DNA of 64,000 bases, taken from contig JADJOV010000002.1 of NCBI GenBank assembly GCA_016713585.1, positions 434,001 to 498,000 on the forward strand, in the 5' to 3' direction. The notes under the pieces were generated by a model. That model saw nothing but the letters and a program-made list of their open reading frames with translations. It was not told the DNA's origin and ran no database searches. This stretch comes from Bdellovibrionales bacterium. Lineage in GTDB: Bacteria; Bdellovibrionota; Bdellovibrionia; Bdellovibrionales; Bdellovibrionaceae. A program made the translations under genes and the position numbers. Of this stretch, positions 10,030-19,037 are shown in pieces (within the stretch, counting starts at the first letter, position 1; every line of letters begins with the position of its first letter).

Positions 10030-11129
10030 ATGAACAATTCCACAACTACTCATCCCCATTCCTTGACGAAGAAACATATCACTCAACGTCTTAAAGTTGG
10101 AGTCGTCGGCGCCACCGGAATTGTCGGCCAGACTTTTATGAGTCTACTTGAGGAACGTCGCTTTCCAGTTCTTGAGTTGCGCCCTTTTGCGAGTGAGAAC
10201 TCTCTCGGTAGAACGATTCACCTGCAGGAAAAAGATTGGCCCGTCCAAGTTCTAAAGGCTGGGTGTTTTGAGGGGCTAGATTTGGTTTTCTTTTCCTCTG
10301 GTGATGAGATCAGTCGCGAGTGGGCCCCCGGGCAATGGAAGCCGGTGCCTTTGCCGTTGATAATTCTGCTGCCTTTCGAATGAGTTCAGATTGTCATCTG
10401 GTAGTTCCCGAAGTTAATGGCCATTTAGTCAACTCCAAATCCAAACCGCAGATCATTGCAAATCCAAACTGCTCAACAATTCAGCTTGTCGTGGCCCTGA
10501 AGCCTCTAGACAAAGCCTTTGGTGTCAAAGAAGTTAAAGTGGCAAGTTACCAAGCCGTCAGCGGCGCGGGCCAAGCCGGCACCGATGAGCTTCTCACCCA
10601 AATCGCCGCCTTTAAAAATGCTCAAATACAAGCTCAATCTCAGGGCCAGGCTCAGTCCTCAGCCCCACCAAAACCAACAACGTTCCCCCATCAAATTTTG
10701 TTTAATGCCATTCCACAAATTGGCTCTTTTAATGACGAAGGCTTTTGTACCGAGGAAATTAAGATTCAAAAAGAGACCAAAAAGATTCTTTTTCGCCCCG
10801 ACCTTAGAATCTCTGCCTTCACGGTGCGCGTCCCCGCGTTGAATGCACATTCAGAGGTTGTCTGGGTGACTCTAAACAAAGCAGTCGATCGAGAAGATAT
10901 CTTAAGAGCTTTTTCTGAAGCCCCCGGCATCGTTGTTCAAGATTATCCTGAAAAATCTATTTACCCAACAGCACTAGAGGTCTCTGGCAAAGACCCCGTT
11001 TATATAGGTCGCATCCACCGAGACCCCGAGGATCCCTGTCTTTGGATACTCTGGGTTGTCTCTGATAATGTTCGAAAAGGGGCGGCTCTCAACGGAATTC
11101 AAATTGCTGAAAACATCTTTTCTGACTGA
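10030..11129 (+). CDS. asd: Aspartate-semialdehyde dehydrogenase (one frame break)
   Basis: The enzyme reduces aspartyl-4-phosphate to aspartate semialdehyde for diaminopimelate, lysine, threonine and methionine synthesis. The N-terminal NADP-binding motif GVVGATGIVGQ lies near residues 23-33. The active-site cysteine is in ANPNCSTIQ, and the C-terminal dimerisation and substrate domain is complete. The frame breaks near 10325 in a C/G run (one C missing); repair joins SREWAP to a segment containing VDNSAAFRM. The corrected size is about 365 residues. A Gln/Ala/Ser-rich insertion (about 10615-10680) enlarges the middle of the domain. An essential gene broken in this way argues for sequencing error. 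Confidence 0.9.
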
Positions 11130-11171
11130 GGTGAATTGACAAGCTCGACCTGAGGTGTTGCACTCTTCACC

Positions 11172-12674
11172 ATGATGACGACTGTATTCATTCTACTGAA
11201 TGTCCTAATCACCCTGAGCTCACCAGCAGCCCACAGTGCTGTGAGTTTTACAGGAGGTTCTAATATCCGAGCGGATGGCTCAGCTGCCGCATATAATCTT
11301 TATGCTGCCTTCGCCTACCTTGGACCGACGCCAACCCCTTCACTTTACTCAACATCGGATTTTACCTGTGATGGTGTTAGCTCGACCTGTAACACATGCA
11401 TTGGTGATGCCACTGATCCACTCCTGGCTTGCAGTCCCCAGAGCTCGTTTCCAACTTCAAAAATTTCATTTTCGTTTTCATCATCGACTGCCGTGACAGC
11501 CACATCACAATGGCTCGTCTGTGCCACGGTCAATGGATCGACTGCCTCCGATATTGCCGCCGAGGGCACACCAACTCCCTCCACCCGACTCAATTCGACC
11601 ACTTTCAGTTGGGCGACTACCTGGTCTACCCTTTGTGGTAAGCTTCTAGGCAATACCGACTGTTCGAGCTCTGGAACAGCGACTCTTACGTTTGGACTTT
11701 CCACTGGGTCCACCCAAACCTGTTCAAGTGGACTCACTGATAAGGTTGATTTTAAAGTCTATATCGGCTCGGCCATTGGGACAACATTGACACCTTCGGT
11801 CGCTGATGGCTCCCATGGCGAGGCCCATACCTTTGGGCTGTTTCCAGGTGATGAGAAGGTTTTTATCCCTGAAGAGACCTGGGAGCCAGGGGCCGGCTTT
11901 CCAAAGGTTTCAACAACTGGATTATCTTACACCAATGTTCTGTTTTTTTATTCTCAACTTGCAAACCCAACAGATTCAGTCAATCCCGCGGACATCAAAA
12001 ATAACTCGCCTTCAAAATCTCTGGCGATCAGTGAAGATGGTTCGACGGAAAGAGATTATATTGAGGGGCTCGAAAATGACCAAAAATACTGCTTTCGTTT
12101 AGCGAGCCAAGATAATACTGGAATCATCGCTTATTTTACCCCTGATTCTGGAATTCAATGTGAAATCCCTTCTGAAGTCATTGGTCTCTTGTCAGACAAA
12201 AAGTGTTTTATCGCCACGGCCGCCTTTGGTTCGGACCTTGATTCCCACGTCACTGCGTTTCGTCAGTTTCGCAATGAGTTTTTGCTTTCCTCAGCTCTTG
12301 GAAAGATTTTGGTCAAAACATATTATCGTCTGAGTCCACCATTAGCTCAATTCATCAGTCAAAGTGATCTTCTTCGAACCCTCACCCGCTGGGTGCTCTG
12401 GCCCTTGCTTTGGTTTGTCGAAATGAGTCTCGCCTACGGCCTCTGGGTCAGCCTTTGTGTGGCCCTGATTCTGTTAGCCTTAGGGCAACGATTCTTACGA
12501 GTTCTACTCTCAAAAATCAAAAGTAGCTCACAAAATAGATTTGCTCGAAACCTCGTCGTTCTTTTTACATTTGTTTCTTTGATTCTTTTAACTGGAGTTT
12601 TGAGTCATGCCCAGACTGACGCTCCCCCAACGAGCCCCCTATACAACTTCAGAGCCCAACTTCGACGGCAGTGA
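11172..12674 (+). CDS. Exported CFI-box C-terminal sorting-domain protein
   Basis: The protein has an N-terminal signal peptide ending AHSA (about residue 23) and a Cys/Ser/Thr-rich extracellular region of about 310 residues. The C-terminal CFI-box module (CFIATAAFGS, then SPPLAQFI and LRTLTRW) begins near residue 344 and is followed by hydrophobic helices. The CFI-box is a conserved sorting-type tail seen on exported proteins of Bdellovibrio relatives. The end of the frame carries a second signal-peptide-like segment (VLFTFVSLILLTGVLSHAQ) that fits the start of the downstream barrel protein. A frame break in the C-run near 12625 may therefore have fused or split two genes. Confidence 0.65.
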   Translation: MMTTVFILLNVLITLSSPAAHSAVSFTGGSNIRADGSAAAYNLYAAFAYLGPTPTPSLYSTSDFTCDGVSSTCNTCIGDATDPLLACSPQSSFPTSKISFSFSSSTAVTATSQWLVCATVNGSTASDIAAEGTPTPSTRLNSTTFSWATTWSTLCGKLLGNTDCSSSGTATLTFGLSTGSTQTCSSGLTDKVDFKVYIGSAIGTTLTPSVADGSHGEAHTFGLFPGDEKVFIPEETWEPGAGFPKVSTTGLSYTNVLFFYSQLANPTDSVNPADIKNNSPSKSLAISEDGSTERDYIEGLENDQKYCFRLASQDNTGIIAYFTPDSGIQCEIPSEVIGLLSDKKCFIATAAFGSDLDSHVTAFRQFRNEFLLSSALGKILVKTYYRLSPPLAQFISQSDLLRTLTRWVLWPLLWFVEMSLAYGLWVSLCVALILLALGQRFLRVLLSKIKSSSQNRFARNLVVLFTFVSLILLTGVLSHAQTDAPPTSPLYNFRAQLRRQ

Positions 12675-13437
12675 AACCACAGCCAAGACCACTACACCTC
12701 ACCCCACGCCTCGCTCCACAACGAACAAAGAAGCTACTGAATTTATCCAACATCCCAACTCCAAAAAAGGCCTCTACCTGATTGATAGCAGCGGGACTTA
12801 TCATTACAAAACAAAACAACTCACCGCCCGCGAGCAAAGCGTGAGCCTCAAGATCAGTCATATTCCAACGCCTGACATAGTCAACAGCCTTGATGATGGA
12901 GAGGAGTTTGATTTTTCAGACATGTATGGCGAAGAGTCACTTCTTCAAGTTGGTCTCGACTACGAGTGGAATCCCTTTCCCAAAACAAAACAGATTTATG
13001 GACTTGTTGGTTTAGGCTTTTCGACGGCGACTGGAAATGGTTTTTTCAGAAGTAAACCCTTGGACTCACCACCTCCAAAAGAATCCTACAAACTTTACAT
13101 CCTCCCTATAAGCCTTGGAATGAGCTATCGTTTTGAATACAGAACTCATCAATGGGTCGTGCCCTATTTGAGTGCTGGAGCCACTTACTTTGCTTTGGCA
13201 GAAGTTAGGGACGATGGTAAAAAGTCAAACTTCCTAGGGACCCCCGCCGCCTACGGAGCCGTCGGCACTTTTATTAATATTACTTCTTGGGACAGAGATC
13301 TTCAGTTTCGCATGGACCGCGAGTACGGGATCAGTGATATGTGGCTTGATGTTCAATTTCGGGGTGTTGCTTCAGCCAACAAAGATTTAGACTTCACGGC
13401 TGGCTATCTCAATGTCGGCTTTGCCGTTGACTATTAG
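12607..13437 (+). CDS. Outer-membrane beta-barrel protein
   Basis: The 276-residue frame overlaps the previous gene by 68 bases. After a Thr/Pro-rich start it has amphipathic beta strands (QIYGLVGLGFSTATG, YILPISLGMSYRFEY, VVPYLSAGATYFALAE) and ends with an aromatic strand (YLNVGFAVDY), as in OmpA-type or OprB-type barrels. No signal peptide is present in this frame. One lies in the overlapping upstream frame (ending SHAQ near 12612), so the true N-terminus probably joins across a one-base indel in the C-rich stretch 12620-12650. The function is unknown; the link to the CFI-box protein may be structural. Confidence 0.6.
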   Translation: MPRLTLPQRAPYTTSEPNFDGSETTAKTTTPHPTPRSTTNKEATEFIQHPNSKKGLYLIDSSGTYHYKTKQLTAREQSVSLKISHIPTPDIVNSLDDGEEFDFSDMYGEESLLQVGLDYEWNPFPKTKQIYGLVGLGFSTATGNGFFRSKPLDSPPPKESYKLYILPISLGMSYRFEYRTHQWVVPYLSAGATYFALAEVRDDGKKSNFLGTPAAYGAVGTFINITSWDRDLQFRMDREYGISDMWLDVQFRGVASANKDLDFTAGYLNVGFAVDY

Positions 13438-13450
13438 TCGATCTCAGAAA

Positions 13451-14371
13451 TTAAGTGCTGGCGGTTCCGCTTTTTGAACTTGAGACCTTGGAGTCCGCCC
13501 CCTCAGTGTTGCCTGCAACAACCTGCTCAGTGCTTGACGAAGCCGCGTTAGCTTCCTGAAGTTTAATTTGTGGGATCCAGGCTGCCTTGGTTTTGAACAA
13601 ACTCTTCACCCAACTACCAAAACTATCCTCGGCCCCTGGAGCTCGACTGACAATCACTGCCCCTTCGTCTTTTAATCGAGCAATGAGCATCAATAGTTTA
13701 TCTGAATTCACTGGATCTAAATCGAACTTAATCCCGTAGCCGGCCGGGTCCTGACCTCTGTGGTAGATAGCTTTCCCTTTCAATTGGAACTTTTCTTCAG
13801 CCCCCTTGAACTCGACAACAATCTCCACATTTTCAGGAATAATTTCCTGCGATTCCCAGAAGATTCCACCTTCCGAAATATTTCGAATGTGCCCCTCAAA
13901 TTTCTTTTCTCCAATCGTTACTGGCGCCTGATAAGAAGCTCCAAATCGAGGCTTTGTTTCCCACCAGCGAAGCTTCGAATCAAAATAGACTCGGCGAACC
14001 GCTGGTAAAACAAAATAACCAACGACGATTGAATTCACGACGTAAAAAACAGCTAGAGCAGTTAAGGGCATAGCTGTGTCGCTTTCGCGCCAAGACATAT
14101 AGCTATAGATAAACGGAACCGACATAAAACACAGATAAGCCCAATAGCTCCATTTTTTGCACATGTAGATAAGCCATGCTGACAGCAATGGAATCCCCAG
14201 AAAAATTGATGCATGGATCACGTTATTTGGATGAAACATCGCTAAAAAATAGCGCCAAACTGTAACATCTCGCAGAAAAGCGTTAATAAATAGATTTCCA
14301 ACCGGGGCTAACAAGTGAGCAATCGCCAACACTACTAGAGGCCATGGACGTGTTTTCATACTCCACATCAT
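13451..14371 (-). CDS. PilZ-domain membrane protein
   Basis: The protein has about 306 residues from ATG 14371; a TTG nine codons upstream and another ATG one codon in are alternatives. Four predicted transmembrane helices occupy about residues 10-130. A cytoplasmic PilZ domain follows (about 140-235), with the NISEGG (D/N-x-S-x-x-G) motif. The usual RxxxR c-di-GMP motif is not obvious; the corresponding place reads RFGAS, so binding may be altered. The Ser/Ala/Glu-rich tail looks disordered. The likely role is membrane-associated c-di-GMP signalling. The gene is convergent with the barrel gene and divergent from truA. Confidence 0.75.
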   Translation of the reverse strand: MMWSMKTRPWPLVVLAIAHLLAPVGNLFINAFLRDVTVWRYFLAMFHPNNVIHASIFLGIPLLSAWLIYMCKKWSYWAYLCFMSVPFIYSYMSWRESDTAMPLTALAVFYVVNSIVVGYFVLPAVRRVYFDSKLRWWETKPRFGASYQAPVTIGEKKFEGHIRNISEGGIFWESQEIIPENVEIVVEFKGAEEKFQLKGKAIYHRGQDPAGYGIKFDLDPVNSDKLLMLIARLKDEGAVIVSRAPGAEDSFGSWVKSLFKTKAAWIPQIKLQEANAASSSTEQVVAGNTEGADSKVSSSKSGTAST

Positions 14372-14480
14372 CGGAGATTCGAGCTGAAAGTTAAACAAAA
14401 AATCTATCTAAACCTCGCAAATACCTCACAAGGTCATAATTCAACTGGCCGTTCAGCTAGTTTTGTGACAAATACCCCCC

Positions 14481-15317
14481 ATGCCAAATATCCAAAATCC
14501 TAATTCCTCACCAACCAAGATTCGGATGCTCGTCGCCTATGACGGAACAGACTTTTGTGGCTGGCAAAGACAGAATCATGGTGCCAAGAAAAGTGTTTCT
14601 CACATTATGACAGATGCCCTGGAGCTACTGCTCAATGAAAAGATTGTCCTCTTTGCCTCGGGCCGAACCGATGCCGGGGTCCATGCCGCCGGACAGGTCA
14701 CCCATTTTGAGACCCAACGTCCTGAGCAGGCTTTTTCAAACTGGGACCTCCCCTGGGCTTTGCGTCGACACCTTCCTGCCACAATTTCAGTTAAGCGCGC
14801 CTGGATAGCCCCCCCGGACTTTCACGCCACGCTTTCAGCGACGCACAAAACCTATCAGTATTATATTTACAACCATCAACGTGCGCCTGCCTTTCTCACT
14901 CGATATGCTGGTTGGGTGCGCAGGCCTATCAACCTTCAGCATCTGCAGCTAACTAGCCAATATTTCATAGGAAAAAATGATTTCAAGAGTTTCCAATCGG
15001 CGGGGACTCCAATCAAACACACGGTGCGTGAAATTTTTCAAGCGAGCTGGGATCAACCCAAAACCCACCTTTTTCGCTTCACAATCACCGGGAGTGGTTT
15101 TTTGAAGCAGATGGTCAGAAATATTGTAGGCACTCAACTCCAGCTCGAACATAAGGGCCTTCCTCCGACTGAAATCAAACGAATCATCGATGCCCAAGAT
15201 CGAAGACAGGCCGGGCCCGCGGCTGAACCCCAAGGACTTTTCCTACGAAAAGTCTATTATCCCCAAGAGCTTGACAACCGGTGCCGTGAACTCTACAAAG
15301 GAATTCCTTCGCAATAA
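14481..15317 (+). CDS. truA: tRNA pseudouridine(38-40) synthase
   Basis: TruA converts uridines 38-40 in the tRNA anticodon stem-loop to pseudouridine. The catalytic aspartate lies in GRTDAGVHA (about residue 62). Other family blocks are present: an N-terminal YDGTDFCGWQRQ, YQYYIYN, and the C-terminal SGFLKQMVRNIVG. The length of 278 residues is normal, with a short Asn/Ser/Pro-rich N-terminal extension before the core. The frame is intact. The order truA-rplM-rpsI is common in bacteria and supports co-expression, although 84 bases separate truA from rplM. Confidence 0.95.
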   Translation: MPNIQNPNSSPTKIRMLVAYDGTDFCGWQRQNHGAKKSVSHIMTDALELLLNEKIVLFASGRTDAGVHAAGQVTHFETQRPEQAFSNWDLPWALRRHLPATISVKRAWIAPPDFHATLSATHKTYQYYIYNHQRAPAFLTRYAGWVRRPINLQHLQLTSQYFIGKNDFKSFQSAGTPIKHTVREIFQASWDQPKTHLFRFTITGSGFLKQMVRNIVGTQLQLEHKGLPPTEIKRIIDAQDRRQAGPAAEPQGLFLRKVYYPQELDNRCRELYKGIPSQ

Positions 15318-15401
15318 GGTTGAAGTCCCGTTGTTTGAACTTAAACTTTTTTGCAGGTGTTTCATCGGTAAAATGACACACCAACTACATGGAGCATTGT
15401 A

Positions 15402-15911
15402 ATGAATACTGAGTCAAAGACAGACGTAAAAACTGAGATGAAGCCCGAAATGATGGCAAGTGCCGGAATGAAAACCTGGACAGCTAGGACCGACGAGGTC
15501 GAGCGAAAATGGTGGATCGTAGATGCCGCGGGATTACGAGTTGGACGGGTAGCTACCCACGTAGCAACTCTCCTTCGTGGGAAGCATAAGGCTGAATACA
15601 CGCCCCATATTGACACTGGCGACTTTGTCGTTGTCATTAATACAGACAAATTGGAGCTGACCGGATCGAAGTGGACTGATAAAAAATATTATCGCCATTC
15701 CCGATACTTTGGTTCAATGAAGGCGAAGACTGCGGCGCAAATGAAAAACGATGATTCAACTTTCGTATTTCAAGAGGCCGTTCGCGGAATGCTCCCAACG
15801 AACAAACTATCTCGTCATTTAATTTTGAAGATGAAAACTTTCAAAGGTGGCGAACATACTCATGGGGCACAGAAGCCCGTCCCCTTCAATATTCAACCTA
15901 AGAAAAAATAA
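15402..15911 (+). CDS. rplM: 50S ribosomal protein L13, N-terminally extended
   Basis: L13 is an early-assembling protein of the large ribosomal subunit. The family core starts at MKTWTAR (residue 23), with WWIVDAAG, GRVATHVATLLRGKHK, HIDTGDFVVVIN, KKYYRHSRYFGS and GMLPTNKL. A GGAG about 10 bases before ATG 15402 supports that start, giving a Lys/Glu/Met-rich 22-residue extension. An internal ATG at 15468, which would give the usual length, has a weaker ribosome binding site. The frame is intact. rpsI follows after 13 bases. Confidence 0.95.
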   Translation: MNTESKTDVKTEMKPEMMASAGMKTWTARTDEVERKWWIVDAAGLRVGRVATHVATLLRGKHKAEYTPHIDTGDFVVVINTDKLELTGSKWTDKKYYRHSRYFGSMKAKTAAQMKNDDSTFVFQEAVRGMLPTNKLSRHLILKMKTFKGGEHTHGAQKPVPFNIQPKKK

Positions 15912-15924
15912 GAGGTTATAGATT

Positions 15925-16323
15925 ATGGCAGCCGCAGAAAAAGTATATTACGCCACAGGAAGAAGAAAAACATCAGCCGCACGGGTTTTCCTAAGACCAG
16001 GAAAAGGTGAGGTGACAATCAATGGAAAGAAGGCTGACGATTATCTCCGTCGTCTTCAATCTCGCATGGTGATTTTGCAGCCCCTCGAGCTACTCGGTGA
16101 AACTGGTAATTTTGATGCCAGAGTCTCAGTCGCTGACGGTAATGAATCCGGTCAGGCTGGAGCAATCCGCCTCGGTATTACAAGAGCTTTGGTTCTGTTC
16201 AACGCAGAATTCAAATCACTCTTGAAAAAGGCAGGCTACATCACTCGAGATCCAAGAATGGTCGAGCGAAAGAAATACGGAAAAGCTGGAGCTCGCCGAA
16301 GATACCAATACTCAAAACGATAA
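15925..16323 (+). CDS. rpsI: 30S ribosomal protein S9
   Basis: S9 belongs to the small-subunit head; its basic C-terminal tail reaches the P-site tRNA. The 132-residue frame is normal, with YYATGRRKTSAARVFLRPG at the N-terminus and a C-terminus ending in RRRYQYSKR, where the terminal Lys-Arg is the tRNA-contacting end. It is co-transcribed with rplM (13-base gap). A factor-independent terminator lies about 45 bases downstream and closes the operon. Confidence 0.97.
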   Translation: MAAAEKVYYATGRRKTSAARVFLRPGKGEVTINGKKADDYLRRLQSRMVILQPLELLGETGNFDARVSVADGNESGQAGAIRLGITRALVLFNAEFKSLLKKAGYITRDPRMVERKKYGKAGARRRYQYSKR

Positions 16324-16368
16324 TATTGATAATTTTCTCTTTTGTTTTGAGATTATTCTCAAAACGGA

Positions 16369-16401
16369 AAAACCCTCTGATTCAAAGTCAGGGGGTTTTT
16401 T
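16369..16401 (+). terminator. Rho-independent terminator after rplM-rpsI
   Basis: An 11-base stem (AAACCCTCTGA paired with TCAGGGGGTTT, one G-T pair, loop TTCAAAG) runs into TTTTTT. It sits 45 bases downstream of rpsI, in the expected orientation to end the ribosomal protein operon. Confidence 0.85.
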
Positions 16402-16546
16402 GCTTTGAAACTCTGCGTGTTTTGTTCTGCTAGCCCGAACAACAAAGGCAAAGGTAAAACAAAGGTAAAGGCAAATTAGCTCCTTCATTTCACCAGAAAT
16501 TTTCAATTGTAACCTTTAGATATATAGGTCTCGGGAGTTCGCTCCG

Positions 16547-17860
16547 CTATAGGCGCTCAATCGAGGCTCGACCATAAATTTTGATAATCTCTGAAGTTAT
16601 CTTTTCGGTCGAAAACAAGTCCACAGCTCGTTTTCGAGATTCCCTTCCCATAGATAGGCGTACTGAGGGCTCCAAAATCAGCTTTTCGAGTGCCGCGGCC
16701 AGCGTCACTGAATCCTTCACTGCCACCAAAATACCATTCGTGCCAACCAGCCCAGAGGGGTGACCAGCCAATGTTTCTACAGTCACACCAGGACCAGGCT
16801 CAACAAAACCAACAGTCGCCCGACAGCCTGGAGCGTCGGTTGTCACAACTGGTTTTCCGGCTGCCATAGCCTCCAAGAGTGCCATGGGAAGACCTTCTCG
16901 GTAGGATGGCAAACACGCAATATCTACCGACTGCAGAATTTCCACCATATCCGTTCGAAAGCCCAAAAAAGTTGCCAAATTTAATTTTCGCCACTCATCA
17001 ACCTGGGCTCGCGATACCGAACCTGGATTTCCAGGATCAATATCACCGGCGATAACCACCTCGAAATTTAATTTTTTTTGTTTTAGAATCTGAACTGCCG
17101 CCATAAACTCAAAGATACCTTTCTCAATGAGGAGACGGGAAGCCAAAAAAATCTTCGGTATGTTATCGGGTGCGGTATTTGGTGTGATATTTGATGTGAT
17201 ATTTGGTGTGGTCTCTGGAGTATTCTCTGGAATAGTCTTTGGTAAGGCCGTTGTTGTAGTTACTTGAAGATGATTCGCTTGGTTCGCCGGATTCCCGGTG
17301 TTCGGCGTAAAGCGATGGACGTCAACTCCAGACCCTTGAACCAAAAAGCAGCGACTTTTTTTCAGAATCCCGTGATCGACAAAAAAATCTCGATCATCCA
17401 CATTCTGAAAAATAACTCGAACCCGCGAGCTGGCAAAGCAAAGCCGATATAGAAGTTTAACAAGGACGCCCAGCACTCGAGCTTTCAGAGTCGTTGAGGT
17501 GAAAACATATCCCAATCCTGTGATCGAATTTACAATGACTGGGACCCCCGCAAGTCTTGCCGCAAGTGTTCCATAAATTACCGGCTTAATCGTAAAATGG
17601 TGGACCAACTCTGGTCGCTGCTCCCGGTACAGCCGAAAATAGCCTAAAATCGCTCGAAGCTCTGACCATGGATTGGTCCCTTTGCGGGTCATCGACAGAC
17701 TGAGCAGGGAACTCTGCGGAGTTTCTCTCAGTGCTGCGACGTGATCCTCAGAGTTCGGCAAAATCACTTTGACCTCATTGGTCTCCCGTAATTTTAAATA
17801 CAGGCCGCGTCGATGTGAAACAAAAGAGCCAAGGGTATTCACTGCCAAAATGATTTTCAT
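16547..17860 (-). CDS. Family 4 glycosyltransferase with Thr/Pro-rich inserted linker
   Basis: The protein has a GT-B fold. An N-terminal Rossmann domain contains HHFTIKPVIYG and SITGLGYVF, typical of transferases that act on lipid-linked sugars in polysaccharide or glycoprotein assembly. The C-terminal donor domain contains SRLLIEKGI, CLPSYREGLPMALLEAMAAGKPVV (the E-x7-E region) and a final Rossmann helix. Between the domains, residues about 187-236 form a Thr/Pro/Asn-rich insert absent from ordinary members, encoded by degenerate DNA repeats at 17155-17302. The ATG overlaps the exonuclease stop as ATGA, so the two genes are translationally coupled. The frame is intact. The acceptor is unknown. 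Confidence 0.85.
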   Translation of the reverse strand: MKIILAVNTLGSFVSHRRGLYLKLRETNEVKVILPNSEDHVAALRETPQSSLLSLSMTRKGTNPWSELRAILGYFRLYREQRPELVHHFTIKPVIYGTLAARLAGVPVIVNSITGLGYVFTSTTLKARVLGVLVKLLYRLCFASSRVRVIFQNVDDRDFFVDHGILKKSRCFLVQGSGVDVHRFTPNTGNPANQANHLQVTTTTALPKTIPENTPETTPNITSNITPNTAPDNIPKIFLASRLLIEKGIFEFMAAVQILKQKKLNFEVVIAGDIDPGNPGSVSRAQVDEWRKLNLATFLGFRTDMVEILQSVDIACLPSYREGLPMALLEAMAAGKPVVTTDAPGCRATVGFVEPGPGVTVETLAGHPSGLVGTNGILVAVKDSVTLAAALEKLILEPSVRLSMGRESRKRAVDLFSTEKITSEIIKIYGRASIERL

Positions 17861-18411
17861 TTTGAACTTGCCGCCGCCTCTTGAAAGCTTTCCTCAGACT
17901 TTTGGTGGGAGTATAAATTTGAAGCAATAATAATCTGAGCGCAAGCGTTGGCATCAGATAATGCTTCGTGATGATTGAGTTGAATTTCAAGATGCCGGCA
18001 AACATCTGACAATTTAGTCGGATAGAGATTCCAGGTTTTTCGTGCTAGCTTCATTGTGCAGGCGAAGGGCAACGACGGTGCTTGAATATCGTACCTCGCA
18101 CAGCAAGCCTTTAGCACACTTGAATCAAAACTCGCATTATGAGCCGCCAAGAAATCAACACCTTCAAAGTATGGCTTGATCTCCGTCCAGACTTCATCAA
18201 AAGGAGGCGCTGTTTTCACATCCTCCCACGAGAGCCCATGAATATAAGTAAACGTAAACGATTTATATGGAGGCCGAATCAAATGCACACTTTTATGCAC
18301 AATCTGGTTATTTTCCACCCGCACCAAGCCAATCGAGCAAGCGCTGTTCCGATACTGATTCGCAGTCTCAAAGTCGATAGCTAAGAATTTCGCGTGTGGG
18401 TCTGTGGCCAT
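17857..18411 (-). CDS. DnaQ-family 3'-5' exonuclease
   Basis: This DEDD-type exonuclease has about 184 residues from ATG 18411; the frame extends upstream but nothing there resembles the family. Exo I is AIDFETAN (catalytic Asp and Glu), Exo II is HNASFDSSVL, and Exo III is HEALSDANACAQ with the His-x4-Asp arrangement of the DEDDh group. It is a stand-alone domain rather than the polymerase III epsilon subunit with its long tail, so repair or RNA/DNA end trimming is possible. It is followed by the GT4 gene with a 4-base overlap, an unexpected partner. Confidence 0.85.
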   Translation of the reverse strand: MATDPHAKFLAIDFETANQYRNSACSIGLVRVENNQIVHKSVHLIRPPYKSFTFTYIHGLSWEDVKTAPPFDEVWTEIKPYFEGVDFLAAHNASFDSSVLKACCARYDIQAPSLPFACTMKLARKTWNLYPTKLSDVCRHLEIQLNHHEALSDANACAQIIIASNLYSHQKSEESFQEAAASSK

Positions 18412-19037
18412 GTTGGGCAATCTCCAATTTCGCTTTTGCTGAAGCTCAGCGATAATGCCCTGGCAGTCAAAATCTAACACTGTGGTGATACTTTTAATGC
18501 GCCGAGCAAGGCCCGCCTCTGATGGGCTTATGGATGCTTTGTATGCTGACCAAAAGAGCAGCACACCCAAGAATCTGAGAACCTACTCTTGAAGTTGAAT
18601 TTTTGTATTTTCTTCATGGGTATTACCCTTTTAAAGCCTCTCCGAATGGTTAGTTGATCGAAGACTTTCAAATTTGATCAAGCAAATCGTTACCGCAGTT
18701 TAAGAAAGCCTTTGATATGGTCTTCACCGCCACACCGTAGGCCAAAGGACGCGAAACCTCAGAATGCTGGGAGTCCCCAAAACCCCCCCCCCCCCCCCTT
18801 TTTGCCCCCCCGGGGGGGCCCTTCGGCCCCCTCCCCCCGCCGACCCGGCGGCGGGAAGAAAAAAAATTGGAACTGCTGACGAACTCTCTGATTACAACGG
18901 ATACTTGTTGGACTTAGCCTACGGATGAAAATTTTGCCAAAACCAGCTTATCTCTATTGAAACCCAACGCTACGTGTTATTCTTCTTGAGTTACTCTTCT
19001 TAAGTCACTATTCCGCTAAGCCCTGATGGAGCCCGAA
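18412..19037. other. 626-base gene-free stretch before the radical SAM operon
   Basis: I see no credible gene here on either strand. The part nearest the exonuclease (18412-18570) only extends that frame upstream without family similarity. The stretch contains the C/G-rich low-complexity patch at 18783-18855. Past the patch the sequence becomes AT-rich, in keeping with the following operon. A promoter for that operon must lie in 18860-19030, but no clear -35/-10 pair can be picked. Confidence 0.5.
18783..18855. repeat. C/G-homopolymer-rich low-complexity patch
   Basis: A run of 16 C is followed by 5 T, G, 7 C, 7 G, then CCCTTCGG, more C runs and a CCGACCCGGCGG segment, followed by an A run. 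The C7/G7 block is self-complementary. Nothing else in the window resembles it, and the surroundings have moderate GC content. It may be a sequencing or assembly artefact, or a real GC hairpin at a junction. It lies in a non-coding gap just upstream of an operon whose base composition differs from the preceding region. Confidence 0.7.

Noticed and set aside
18783..18855. The C/G patch as a normal rho-independent terminator
   Set aside because: The C16 run and mixed blocks do not form a clean stem followed by a T tract in either direction, and the exonuclease gene does not read toward it.
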